This document shows positions 1-7,686 of a stretch of 64,000 nt of DNA, piece by piece; positions within the stretch are counted from its first letter, which is position 1; each line of letters opens with the position of its first letter. The position numbers and the translations under genes are program-made. A model generated the notes under the pieces. The model had not been told where the DNA came from, did not search any database, and worked only from the letters and a program-made list of their open reading frames with translations. This DNA is from Solwaraspora sp. WMMD792. GTDB taxonomy: Bacteria; Actinomycetota; Actinomycetes; Mycobacteriales; Micromonosporaceae. Location of the stretch: NCBI RefSeq assembly GCF_029626105.1, contig NZ_JARUBH010000009.1:1488001-1552000 (forward strand), given 5' to 3'.

Positions 1-2
1 CC

Positions 3-401
3 CACCTGTCGATCCTGGCGCTGATCCTCGGCGGCGGCTTCGACCAGCTGCCCCGTACGTTGCGGATCTGCTTCGCCCACGGCGGCGGCAGCTTCCCGTT
101 CTGGCTGGGCCGCGCCGACAACGCCTGGCACCGGCGGGGCGACGTGGTACGCGGCCGGTCGGCACACCCGCCGAGCCACTACCTGGACCGGTTCTACGTC
201 GACTCGGTGGTGTTCGACCCGGCGGCGTTGCGGCTGCTGGTCGACACGATGGGTGCCGACCGGGTGCTGCTGGGCAGCGACTACCCGTACCCGCTGGGGG
301 AGCGGCCGGTCGGCGCGGTGCTCGACAAGGCGGACTTCCTCACCGCCGACCAGCGGGCTGCCCTGCGCGGCGGCAACGCCCACCGCTTCCTCACCGGCTG
401 A
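3..401 (+). CDS. ACMSD-like amidohydrolase, C-terminal part
   Basis: The reading frame is open from the window edge, so only the last ~132 residues are present and the true start lies upstream. The segment resembles the C-terminal half of the 2-amino-3-carboxymuconate-6-semialdehyde decarboxylase branch of the amidohydrolase superfamily: an ICFAHGGGSFPFWLGR motif near the left end carries a metal/substrate-region His, and LLGSDYPYPLGE near residue 95 carries the conserved catalytic-type Asp. Enzymes of this family are zinc-dependent decarboxylases or hydrolases of aromatic ring-cleavage products. The frame contains a TTG at 60 that could be mistaken for a start, but the homologous sequence continues upstream of it. 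The stop overlaps the end of the convergent MarR gene by 11 bp. Family assignment is solid; substrate is unknown. Confidence 0.8.
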   Translation, partial: HLSILALILGGGFDQLPRTLRICFAHGGGSFPFWLGRADNAWHRRGDVVRGRSAHPPSHYLDRFYVDSVVFDPAALRLLVDTMGADRVLLGSDYPYPLGERPVGAVLDKADFLTADQRAALRGGNAHRFLTG

Positions 402-816
402 CACCGGCCGCGACCTGCCGGAGCAGGGTGGCGAGTTCGTGCAGCAGCTGCGGTGGGCAGTCGGCGAAGGGGCTCGCCTCCAGCGTCGCCGCGATGATCT
501 CCTGGCGTACCTGTCGGCCCTTGTCGGTGAGGGCGAGCACCCGGCCGCGTCGGTCGGTGGGGTCGACGCTGCGTTCGACCAGTCCGCGCTCGATCAGCTG
601 GTTGGCGATGAAGCTGAGGTTGGGGGCGTTGCAGTACAGGCGCTCGGCGAGCGCCTTCATCGACGGTGCCGGCGCGGTCGGGTCGATCGCCCACAGCGCC
701 TGCGCGGTCGCGTTGGTCAGCCCGTGGGCGGCCAGGGCGGGTTCGAGCCGGTCGCTGGTCGTCATGAAGATCTCGTGGTTCGCGCGGATGGCGTCGACGA
801 GGTCCGTGTGGTTCAC
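391..816 (-). CDS. MarR family transcriptional regulator
   Basis: This 141-residue protein has the size and layout of MarR winged-helix dimers. A recognition-helix region reads CNAPNLSFIANQLIERGLVE, followed by the wing DPTDRRGRVLALTDKG, which carries the D-x-R-x-x-R-x-x-x-L-T signature. It probably represses the divergent Old Yellow Enzyme gene and perhaps itself, because two near-identical 15-bp palindromes lie between the two start codons. It ends inside the tail of the upstream amidohydrolase on the opposite strand. MarR proteins usually sense small aromatic or oxidised compounds, which fits the neighbouring enzymes, but the ligand cannot be read from sequence. Confidence 0.9.
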   Translation of the reverse strand: MNHTDLVDAIRANHEIFMTTSDRLEPALAAHGLTNATAQALWAIDPTAPAPSMKALAERLYCNAPNLSFIANQLIERGLVERSVDPTDRRGRVLALTDKGRQVRQEIIAATLEASPFADCPPQLLHELATLLRQVAAGVSR

Positions 817-837
817 CCGTCGACGGTACCACTTGCG

Positions 838-884
838 CTTCGAGTCTCGAACTATTACGGTCTGAAACGCTTCGAGACTCGAAG
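838..884. promoter_or_regulatory. Two MarR-type operator palindromes
   Basis: Two copies of a 15-bp dyad lie in the divergent gap. CTTCGAGTCTCGAAC at 838-852 has one arm mismatch and CTTCGAGACTCGAAG at 870-884 is a perfect 7+1+7 palindrome. Their centres are 32 bp apart, about three helical turns, so two dimers could bind on the same DNA face. They sit just upstream of the Old Yellow Enzyme start (908) and the marR start (816). Binding by the adjacent MarR protein is inference from position and symmetry. Confidence 0.75.
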
Positions 885-907
885 TATGACGGCTGAGGAG
901 TCACACC

Positions 908-2179
908 ATGTCCCAACTGGCCGAACCGCTGGCACTGCGCAGCGGACAGGTCCTGCCGAACCGGATCGCAAAGGCGGCGATGGAGGAGTTCCTGGCCGTC
1001 GACGGCCAGCTCCCTGGGCCCGAACTCGTCACGCTCTACCGGCGGTGGGGTGGTGGCGGAGCCGGGCTGCTGATCACCGGGCACGTCATGGTCGACGAGC
1101 GGGCCCTCGCCGACCCCTCCGACGTCGTACTCGCGGACCGTACCCCGCTGGAACCGTTCCGACGCTGGGCGGCGGCGGCGACCGCCGGCGGCGCCCGCGC
1201 CTGGATGCAGATCAACCACCCCGGCCGGGTCGTCTACGCGGACATGCCGGGGCTGGCCTGGTCGGCGTCGGACATACCGGTCAGCATCGGGCGGCTGTCC
1301 CGCTTCTTCGCCCAGCCCACCGCGATGACGCCCGAGCAGATTGACGAAGTCGTCAACCGGTTCGCCCGCACGGCGCAGCGCGCCGTCGAAGCCGGATTCG
1401 ACGGGGTGGAGATCCACGCCGCCCACGGCTACCTGATCAGCCAGTTCCTCTCCCCGCTGACCAACCGGCGGACCGACCGCTGGGGCGGTGACCTGGCCAA
1501 CCGTGCCCGGCTGCTGATCGACGTGGTCACCGAGGTCCGGCGTCGACTGCCCGGCGGCGCGGCGGTCGCGGTCAAACTCAACACCGCCGACTTCCAGCGC
1601 GGCGGGTTCGCCCCGGACGACGCCAGGCAGGTGGTCGGCATGCTCGCCGACGCTGGCGTCGACCTGGTCGAACTCTCCGGTGGCTCGGTGGAGAGCCTGG
1701 CCACCAACGGCTACCCGGCGGACGGACACACCCTCGCCCGGGAGGCGTACTTCCTGGACGCCGCCGCGACGATCATCCCGCAGGCGCCGGTGCCGGTGAT
1801 GCTGACCGGCGGCGTGCGACGCCGCGCCGTCGCCGAGCGGGTACGCACCCAGGGTGCGGCGGTGGTCGGGGTGGCCACCGCTCTCGCTCTCGACCCGGAG
1901 CTGCCGCAGCGCTGGCTGCGCGGCGAGGAAGCAGCGGTCGCGGTGCCGGGTCCGCGCTGGAAGAACAAGCACCTGGCCTCGGCGGCCACCCAGGCCGTCG
2001 TGCACTGCCGGCTCCGCCAGGTCGGGCGAGGATCCGCCGACCCCGGCCGGGCAGACCCGGTCGTCTCCCTCATCCAGGAGCAGCTCCAGCGACGCCGGTC
2101 GCTGCAGCGCTACCGCCGCTGGCTGACGGAACCGGCAACGACGGCAACGACGGCGGCGGAGGCGTTCGACGCAAGGTGA
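908..2179 (+). CDS. Old Yellow Enzyme family NAD(P)H:flavin oxidoreductase
   Basis: The 423-residue protein is an FMN-binding TIM barrel of the Old Yellow Enzyme/2,4-dienoyl-CoA reductase family. The N-terminal LPNRIAKAAMEE is the flavin-binding entry. GFDGVEIHAAHGYLISQFLS contains the paired active-site His residues, and LSPLTNRRTDRWGG is the family signature that follows. The protein ends about 60 residues past the barrel in an Arg-rich tail without a Cys-rich iron-sulfur region, so it is a single-domain type rather than a multi-domain dienoyl-CoA reductase. Such enzymes reduce activated C=C bonds or nitro groups. The gene starts 24 bp after the second MarR palindrome, so substrate-induced derepression is likely. 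The physiological substrate is not evident. Confidence 0.9.
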   Translation: MSQLAEPLALRSGQVLPNRIAKAAMEEFLAVDGQLPGPELVTLYRRWGGGGAGLLITGHVMVDERALADPSDVVLADRTPLEPFRRWAAAATAGGARAWMQINHPGRVVYADMPGLAWSASDIPVSIGRLSRFFAQPTAMTPEQIDEVVNRFARTAQRAVEAGFDGVEIHAAHGYLISQFLSPLTNRRTDRWGGDLANRARLLIDVVTEVRRRLPGGAAVAVKLNTADFQRGGFAPDDARQVVGMLADAGVDLVELSGGSVESLATNGYPADGHTLAREAYFLDAAATIIPQAPVPVMLTGGVRRRAVAERVRTQGAAVVGVATALALDPELPQRWLRGEEAAVAVPGPRWKNKHLASAATQAVVHCRLRQVGRGSADPGRADPVVSLIQEQLQRRRSLQRYRRWLTEPATTATTAAEAFDAR

Positions 2180-2242
2180 ACGGGTGGTGGAGCACCGACG
2201 TCGTTACGGGCTGCATCCGACCACCAGCGCTACTGTGGTCCC

Positions 2243-4624
2243 GTGGGGATCGAGCTGCGCCTCGGCATCGACTTCGGAACCTCCAACACGGTCGCGGTCG
2301 TCGCGGCGTCGGATGGTCGCACCACCCCGCTGCTGTTCGATGGTTGGCCGGTGCTGCCGTCCGCCGTGTGGGCGGACCCCGCAGGTGCCATGCTGGTCGG
2401 TCGCGACGCCGAGCACGCCGCCTCGCGGGCCCCAGGCCGGTTCGAGCCGCATCCCAAGCAGCGTATCGACGACGGCCTGGTGCTGCTGGACACCGTGGAG
2501 GTGCCGGTGGCCACGCTCATCGGCGCGGTGTTGTGGCAGGTCGCTGCCGAGGTGCGCCGGTTCGGCGGCGGCGCCCTACCCGCCTCGGTCACCCTGACCC
2601 ACCCGGTGAGCTGGGGTGCGCCGCGGCGGGAAACTCTGCGCGACGCCTCGCTGCTGGCCGGGTTCGGTCTGGTCGACCTGGTCGCTGAGCCGATCGCCGC
2701 TGCCAGCCACTTCGCGCGATCGGACCCGGACTGGCCGGCTGACTCGCCCGCGATCATCTACGACCTGGGAGCCGGCACCTTCGACGCGTCCGTTGTGCAC
2801 CGTCGCTCCGACGACGTCGAGGTGCTCGCCTCAACCGGACTGGCCGATGTCGGCGGGCTCGACATCGACGCCGCCGTGGTCGCCGCGCTGGGCGCTGTGT
2901 ACGGGCCACGCCAGCCGATGTCCTGGCGACGGCTGACCGAACCGTCGACCGACGTCGACCGGCGGGCACGCCGACAGCTGTGGAACGAGGTTCGCCGGGC
3001 CAAGGAGATGGTGGCCCGGCACGCTTCGGCGACCGTCCATGTGCCGCTGCTCGACGTGGACGCGCCGCTCGGTCGCGAGGAGCTCGACTCGATCGCCCGG
3101 CCCCTGCTCGACCGGACAGTCGAGACGACCCGGGTGGCGACGCGGGCCGCCGGGGTGGTCCGGCCCGCCCGGATCTACCTGGTCGGCGGCGCCAGTCGCA
3201 TGCCGCTGGTCGCCAGCCTGCTGCACCAGGCGTTCGGCGTACCGCCGACCGTGCTCGACCAGCCAGAGATGGTGGTCGCGATGGGTAGTCTGCTCGCCAC
3301 ACCGGCGTCGCGGCGATCCGGCGGCGCGACGTCACCGCCCAACTCTGCGGCGTCGGTGGAGCTCACGACGCGACCGCAGCCTCGGGAAATGTCGCCGGCC
3401 AGTGGATCGCCCCCGACAGCCCCTGTTCCGGCCGAGGTCCGCACGCCGGTCGAGGTCCGCACGCCGGTCGAGGTCCGCACGCCCGTCGAGCCCAAGGAAC
3501 CGAACCGGCGGGGCATGGCACCGGCAGGCGACGGGCCTCGCCGCGTCCCGCGCTGGGCTGCCCGCGCAGCGGCTGTCACGCTTCTGGCGGCGTTAGGTCC
3601 CGCCGCCGTGCCGGCGAGTGGCACCGACGGCGCGGCGACGGATCCGCTCGGGCCGAGACGCACCTCCGGGCCGGAACCAGCCCCATCGACGTCGATCGCT
3701 TCCGAGTCGTACGACCACGGCGAGTTGCCGGGGGCCTCCGGACTCGACGTCCTGTCCAACATCGACGTGAGCCCGGACGGCGAACTTCTCGTCGCCGGCG
3801 GCAATCTCGACACGGTGAGGGTCTGGGACCTCGGCACCGGCCGACCGGTGGGCGCCCCACTGACCATGCCCGCCACCATCGGTGACGTTCTCTTCGCACC
3901 CGATGGGCGGTCGCTCATCGTGCAAGACGAGGACTCCGGAATCCGTTGGTTCGACCTGGAAACCCGTCGACCCGTCGGTCCGGCGTTGCCGACCCGCGAG
4001 ACCACCGTGGATCTCGCCCTCAGCCGGGACGGTAGCCGGCTGATCAGCGACGGCAACGGCAATGAGGTGTTCGTCTGGGACGCCACGACCCGGACCCGGG
4101 TCGCCCACATCGTCACGCGTGAATCGCCGTACGACATGTGGGGTGTGGCGATCAGCGCGGACGGCCGGCTGGCCGCCGTGGGCTACGCCGACAACACCGC
4201 CGAGGTGTGGGACATCGCCACCGGGCGACGGCGTGGCCCGGTGATCACCGGCCACACCACGCTGCCGTCCGGCAACGACCGTGCGTGCGTCACCTCGCTG
4301 GCGTTCAGTCCGGACGGCCGGACCCTGGCCACCGGCGGGTGTGACCGGACCGTCCGGCTCTGGGACCTCGATGGGAACCGACCCGTAGGTGGCCCGCTGA
4401 AGGGCACCGGCACCGTGCACGACCTCACGTTCAGCGCCGACGGACGGCGGCTGGTCGCCGCGACCGGCAGCGAGATCCGGGTGTGGGACGTCGCCACCCG
4501 CAGGCCTGTCGGCCAGCCGATGGTGGCGGATAACTCGGTGTACTGGCTGGCGCTCACCGCAGACGGCCGGCGGCTGGCAGCCGGTGGGGAAGGCGGTCTG
4601 ATCCGGCTCTGGCCGGCACCGTGA
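2243..4624 (+). CDS. Hsp70-like ATPase fused to a WD40 propeller
   Basis: The 793-residue protein begins with an actin/Hsp70-type nucleotide-binding domain: phosphate loop 1 LGIDFGTSNT at residues 7-16, phosphate loop 2 YDLGAGTFDASVV near 173, and adenosine motif YLVGGASRMPLV near 312. It lacks the usual Hsp70 substrate-binding domain. Instead, residues ~360-435 are a Pro-rich linker with three EVRTPV repeats, then a likely membrane segment (~436-458), then about seven WD40 repeats (from ~505) ending in the typical VRVWDLGTGRPVG pattern. The repeats would be extracytoplasmic if the helix spans the membrane. The start GTG follows a TACTGT -10-like hexamer by 6 bp, suggesting a leaderless mRNA. 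Domain calls are firm; function is unknown. Confidence 0.85.
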   Translation: MGIELRLGIDFGTSNTVAVVAASDGRTTPLLFDGWPVLPSAVWADPAGAMLVGRDAEHAASRAPGRFEPHPKQRIDDGLVLLDTVEVPVATLIGAVLWQVAAEVRRFGGGALPASVTLTHPVSWGAPRRETLRDASLLAGFGLVDLVAEPIAAASHFARSDPDWPADSPAIIYDLGAGTFDASVVHRRSDDVEVLASTGLADVGGLDIDAAVVAALGAVYGPRQPMSWRRLTEPSTDVDRRARRQLWNEVRRAKEMVARHASATVHVPLLDVDAPLGREELDSIARPLLDRTVETTRVATRAAGVVRPARIYLVGGASRMPLVASLLHQAFGVPPTVLDQPEMVVAMGSLLATPASRRSGGATSPPNSAASVELTTRPQPREMSPASGSPPTAPVPAEVRTPVEVRTPVEVRTPVEPKEPNRRGMAPAGDGPRRVPRWAARAAAVTLLAALGPAAVPASGTDGAATDPLGPRRTSGPEPAPSTSIASESYDHGELPGASGLDVLSNIDVSPDGELLVAGGNLDTVRVWDLGTGRPVGAPLTMPATIGDVLFAPDGRSLIVQDEDSGIRWFDLETRRPVGPALPTRETTVDLALSRDGSRLISDGNGNEVFVWDATTRTRVAHIVTRESPYDMWGVAISADGRLAAVGYADNTAEVWDIATGRRRGPVITGHTTLPSGNDRACVTSLAFSPDGRTLATGGCDRTVRLWDLDGNRPVGGPLKGTGTVHDLTFSADGRRLVAATGSEIRVWDVATRRPVGQPMVADNSVYWLALTADGRRLAAGGEGGLIRLWPAP
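3434..3487 (+). repeat. 18-bp tandem repeat, three copies
   Basis: Three head-to-tail copies of an 18-bp unit (at 3434, 3452 and 3470; the last with one change) encode the residues EVRTPV three times. They lie in the linker between the ATPase and the membrane/WD40 part of the Hsp70-like protein. The reading frame is kept, so unit gain or loss would alter linker length without disrupting the gene. Confidence 0.9.
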
Positions 4625-4639
4625 CCGGAGATGTCCGGG

Positions 4640-4840
4640 TCAGCGTACGGATGTGGTCTTGGCCAGGGTGACGAAGGCGGACCAGGCGGCGGGGGCGAAG
4701 GTCAGGGTGCCGCCGTCGGGGTCCTTGGTGTCGCGGACGTGGACCCGGCCGGGGAGGTTGTCGGCGACCTCGACACAGTCACCGCCAGCGGGGTTGCTGC
4801 GGGTCGACTTGCGCCAGCGAGGGGTGGTGCTCAGCTCCAT
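4640..4840 (-). CDS. DUF397 small protein
   Basis: The 66-residue protein has the DUF397 pattern: W-x-K-S-T-R-S at the start, CVEVADNLPGRVHVRDTKD in the middle and LTFAPAAWSAFV near the end. DUF397 proteins are typically encoded directly after WhiJ-like helix-turn-helix regulators and are thought to act as their partner or antagonist. Here the start overlaps the end of the upstream regulator by 10 bp, indicating translational coupling. Two further pairs of this kind are at 46.3-47.3 kb and 51.6-52.6 kb in this window. No enzymatic motif is visible. Confidence 0.9.
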   Translation of the reverse strand: MELSTTPRWRKSTRSNPAGGDCVEVADNLPGRVHVRDTKDPDGGTLTFAPAAWSAFVTLAKTTSVR

Positions 4841-5604
4841 GTCTGCACCGCTTTCAGGATCATGTCGTGGGACTCCTCGACAGGCAGAGCATAGCTGCGG
4901 ACACCTTCCCAGGACCGCTCCAATGTCTGCACGTCGGCCGGGTTGCTGATCACGTCACCGCCGAAATGGGAATCGACGTAGCCGAACACGTGATCGTCCA
5001 CGGTCGCCATCGCGAACGAGCCGTTGAGCCCGTGGTAGGCGTCGGCGCTGCCCGGCACCACGTGCACCCAGATGTTGGGGCGTGCCGCCGCCTCGGCGAG
5101 ACTGCGCAGCTGCTCGGCCATCTGCTCCGGCGTGCCGACCTGGCGGTGCAGCACGCCGCGGTCGATGACGGCGATGAACTCGGCCGGGTCGTCGGCGCGG
5201 GTGAGCACCTGCTGGCGGGTGAGCCGGTTCGCCAGCCGGGTCGGCACGTCGTCGACCGGGCCGACGCGCAACAGCCGTTCGGCGTACTCCCGGGTCTGCA
5301 ACAGACCCGGGACGACCGCGAGCTGAAACGACCGCAGCAGGGTGGCCCGCTCCTCCATTTCGGCCCACGGGCGCAGGAAACCGGCGAAGGACATTCCGCG
5401 CGCCTCGGCGGAGGCGCGCTGCACGCGGTCGCCGCTGCCCAGCACATCGTCGAGGATCTTCGCGTTCTGCTGCACCGGGACCAGGCGGCCGTTCTCGTAA
5501 CTGCCGATCGACGACGCGCTGAGCTGGATCAACGCGCCGAGCTGCTGCTGGGAAAGCCCGCGCTCGGTGCGCAGTGTGCGAATGATGCGGTGCACCTCGT
5601 GCAT
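4831..5604 (-). CDS. WhiJ-like XRE regulator with DUF5753
   Basis: The 257-residue protein has an N-terminal XRE helix-turn-helix (GLSQQQLGALIQLSASSIGS, residues ~17-36) and a C-terminal DUF5753 region containing the hallmark VPGLLQTREYAERLL. This is the architecture of Streptomyces WhiJ-like regulators, which work with DUF397 partners in developmental control. I chose the ATG at 5604, preceded by GGGGA eight bases upstream; the frame is open to an alternative start at 5652. The gene overlaps the following DUF397 gene by 10 bp. Unlike the two other copies in the window, no small Cys-rich gene lies divergently upstream; the next gene is a MmcQ/YjbR protein on the same strand. Confidence 0.9.
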   Translation of the reverse strand: MHEVHRIIRTLRTERGLSQQQLGALIQLSASSIGSYENGRLVPVQQNAKILDDVLGSGDRVQRASAEARGMSFAGFLRPWAEMEERATLLRSFQLAVVPGLLQTREYAERLLRVGPVDDVPTRLANRLTRQQVLTRADDPAEFIAVIDRGVLHRQVGTPEQMAEQLRSLAEAAARPNIWVHVVPGSADAYHGLNGSFAMATVDDHVFGYVDSHFGGDVISNPADVQTLERSWEGVRSYALPVEESHDMILKAVQTWS

Positions 5605-5775
5605 TGTCGGATCCCCGATCTGCTGATGGTGGGGCGGTGCGTCGAATGCCACCCCTACCTCTATCAGTACGACGGATCGGAGTCCATGATGGAGATCGGA
5701 TAAATTCCGGATAGTTTGTGTGATCGATATCGGGTTCTGTCGGATGGGGTTCTGTCGACCTGTTGACCCGTCGAC

Positions 5776-6168
5776 CTATCGGGCGTCGAGCCGGGCGACC
5801 CGGCGAGGCCCGGCGGTCCGCCGGTAGCTGGCGTCGAGCAGTTCGCCGATCTCCGCCCAGTCGGTGTCATCGGCCAGATCCACCCCGACCCAGCCGGAGC
5901 TGGCCAGGTACGCCGGGGCGTAGCAGCGCGGTTCGGCCAGCAGCGCCGCCCGCTCGTCCGGGTCCACCAGCACCAGTACGGAGTGATCATGCTGCTGGTA
6001 GACGCCCTCGACCTTCACCGAGCCGCCGTAGTAGGCGAACACCTTGGTGGTGTAGAACGCCGGATGCCCATGCGAGATCTTCTCGGCGGCGTCGGGGAAG
6101 GCCAGCGCGAGCCGGCGTACCTCGGCGAGCAGCGGGTCGGCGTCGTCGAACATGATCGGGTGCGGCAT
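5776..6168 (-). CDS. MmcQ/YjbR family protein
   Basis: The 130-residue protein matches the MmcQ/YjbR (CyaY-like fold) family: LAFPDAAEKISHGHPAFYTT near residue 22, KVFAYYGGSVKVEG, then a region ending with GWVGVDLADDTDW. The family is described as DNA-binding-like from structure, but its cellular role is not established. It stands alone, with about 170 bp to the WhiJ-like gene downstream, and its start is 12 bp from the end of the MerR gene upstream on the same strand, so the two may be co-transcribed. Confidence 0.85.
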   Translation of the reverse strand: MPHPIMFDDADPLLAEVRRLALAFPDAAEKISHGHPAFYTTKVFAYYGGSVKVEGVYQQHDHSVLVLVDPDERAALLAEPRCYAPAYLASSGWVGVDLADDTDWAEIGELLDASYRRTAGPRRVARLDAR

Positions 6169-6180
6169 AGCGGTAGGTAA

Positions 6181-6927
6181 TCACACCCGGCTGACACTTC
6201 GGCTCCGTTCGCCGGCCAGGGCAGCCACGACCGGGATCTCCAGGACGGTGACAGCCGCACCGTCACCGTCGACCAGGTGATCCTCCGTCGTGGGACCGGC
6301 GACCGTGAAATGGTGGCGGGGCAGCCAGGCGAACAGGTCGAGTCCGGCGCGGACCACGCCGGTCGTCGGCGGCACGACGGCCCGGACGACGGTACGGGCG
6401 GGCAGGTCGAGCCGCTCGCCGGGCTCGTCGGTCGTCACCGCCGTCCGGAAACCCGTCCCTGGTCGGCCACGGAGCCAGGTCAGCAGCACCGTCGGCGGCT
6501 GCTGTCGACACAGCGCCGCCAACTCGGTGGGATCGGCCACCCGTACGTGCCGCACCCGCAGCCGGCGGGCACCGACCCGGGTGACCTGCGGCAGCACCGA
6601 CGTTGTACCGGCGAGGTGGTCCTCGGCGGCGGCGACCGTCGCCGTACGGGCGGCGATGTCGTCGCGCAGCGCCGCCACGGTCTCGACGAGGGCCTGCCGC
6701 AGTTGGGGGTCGGGGGCGTCCAGCAGGTCGACGATCCGGCGCAGCGGCAGCCCGAGCCGTTGCAGGCCACGGATGCGTTCCAGCCGGGACAGTTCGGCCA
6801 CGCCGTACCAACGGTAGCCGGTGAGCTGGTCGGTCGCTGCCGGCGGCAGCAGCCCGATCTTGTCGTAGTGCCGCAGGGTCCGCTCGGACACCCCGACCAT
6901 GCGCGCCACCTCACCGATCCGCCACAC
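6181..6927 (-). CDS. MerR family transcriptional regulator
   Basis: The 248-residue protein starts at a GTG preceded by a strong AGGAGG eight bases upstream; the longer open frame to 7311 is antisense to the neighbouring gene and is rejected. Residues 1-70 form a MerR DNA-binding head: WRIGEVARMVGVSERTLRHY is helix-turn-helix 1 and LTGYRWYGVAELSRLERI is the wing region. A helical linker (~80-120) follows, then a C-terminal domain resembling a GyrI-like small-molecule-binding fold. It is divergent from a membrane protein gene whose promoter carries a 20-bp spacer with a dyad, the classical MerR-target geometry. It probably activates that operon in response to an unknown small molecule. Confidence 0.9.
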   Translation of the reverse strand: MWRIGEVARMVGVSERTLRHYDKIGLLPPAATDQLTGYRWYGVAELSRLERIRGLQRLGLPLRRIVDLLDAPDPQLRQALVETVAALRDDIAARTATVAAAEDHLAGTTSVLPQVTRVGARRLRVRHVRVADPTELAALCRQQPPTVLLTWLRGRPGTGFRTAVTTDEPGERLDLPARTVVRAVVPPTTGVVRAGLDLFAWLPRHHFTVAGPTTEDHLVDGDGAAVTVLEIPVVAALAGERSRSVSRV

Positions 6928-6952
6928 GCCGCTGTCCTCCTGCCCGCCTGCG

Positions 6953-6984
6953 TTGACTCTGCCCCTGCGGCAGGGTTCTAGCGT
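6953..6984 (+). promoter_or_regulatory. MerR-type promoter with 20-bp spacer
   Basis: A -35 hexamer TTGACT (6953-6958) and a -10 hexamer TAGCGT (6979-6984) are separated by 20 bp, longer than the usual 17. An imperfect dyad, CTCTGCC then GGCAGGG around a 5-bp centre, fills the spacer. MerR activators untwist such overlong spacers. Transcription would start at or next to the ATG at 6991, so the mRNA should be leaderless. Assignment to the adjacent MerR is inference from position. Confidence 0.75.
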
Positions 6985-6990
6985 GCCGCC

Positions 6991-7686
6991 ATGGATGCCG
7001 TTGAACGTGATTCCGCCGCCCGGCTGACGGGCGTACTGCTGCTGGGGTCGTTGCTTGCCATGCTCGCCGGTGTCGGCATCGTCGTGCCATCCGGGCTGAC
7101 CCTGAATCCGGCCGACCCGGCCGCCGCGTTGGCGGCGGTGCATGCCCGGGTCGAGCTGCACCTGATCGAGTTGGCCTTCGACGTGATCGGCTGGCTCGCC
7201 CTGCTCGCCGCCGGTCTGGTGCTGGCCGCGCGACCCGATGGTCCCCGCGCCCACCTGTCCGTGCTGGCCGGCGGATTTCTGTCCGGTGCCGGCCTGGCCG
7301 GGATGCTGCACGACGCCGGGAACCTGGCGGTCACCCAGCTCGCCGCCGACCCCAACGAACCGGCTGCCGTGGCCGTGGCGGAAGGGGTGCTGCTCACCGC
7401 GAAGTGGCTGGTCAACCTGGCCGGGCTGCTCTGGGTGGCTGCGACCCTGGCGGCCGCGTCCGGCATCGCGTTGCCGACCGGGCTGCGCCGTGCCGGGGTG
7501 GCCGTCGCAGTGTCCGGTGCCGCCGCTGTGGTTCTACCGTGGACGACCGGGACCGACGGCCCGTCGGCAGCTGCGGAACAGCTCGGCTACCTCCTGCATC
7601 TACCGGTGATGCTCTGGTGGGGTGTGCTCGGCTGGCGGCAATGTCGATGCGGGCGAGTGCGCCGTACGGCGACAATGCCGGTGTGA
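6991..7686 (+). CDS. Integral membrane protein, six-helix type
   Basis: The 231-residue protein is strongly hydrophobic with about six predicted membrane segments, for example TGVLLLGSLLAMLAGVGIVV (~13-32), a segment around 62-80 and AGVAVAVSGAAAVVLPW (~170-186). Its layout recalls DUF4386-type actinobacterial membrane proteins, but I do not recognise a specific function. It begins at the ATG immediately downstream of a MerR-type promoter and ends in a TGA overlapping the GTG of kptA, so both are probably one MerR-controlled operon. A transporter or sensor role for the MerR ligand is only a guess. Confidence 0.75.
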   Translation: MDAVERDSAARLTGVLLLGSLLAMLAGVGIVVPSGLTLNPADPAAALAAVHARVELHLIELAFDVIGWLALLAAGLVLAARPDGPRAHLSVLAGGFLSGAGLAGMLHDAGNLAVTQLAADPNEPAAVAVAEGVLLTAKWLVNLAGLLWVAATLAAASGIALPTGLRRAGVAVAVSGAAAVVLPWTTGTDGPSAAAEQLGYLLHLPVMLWWGVLGWRQCRCGRVRRTATMPV

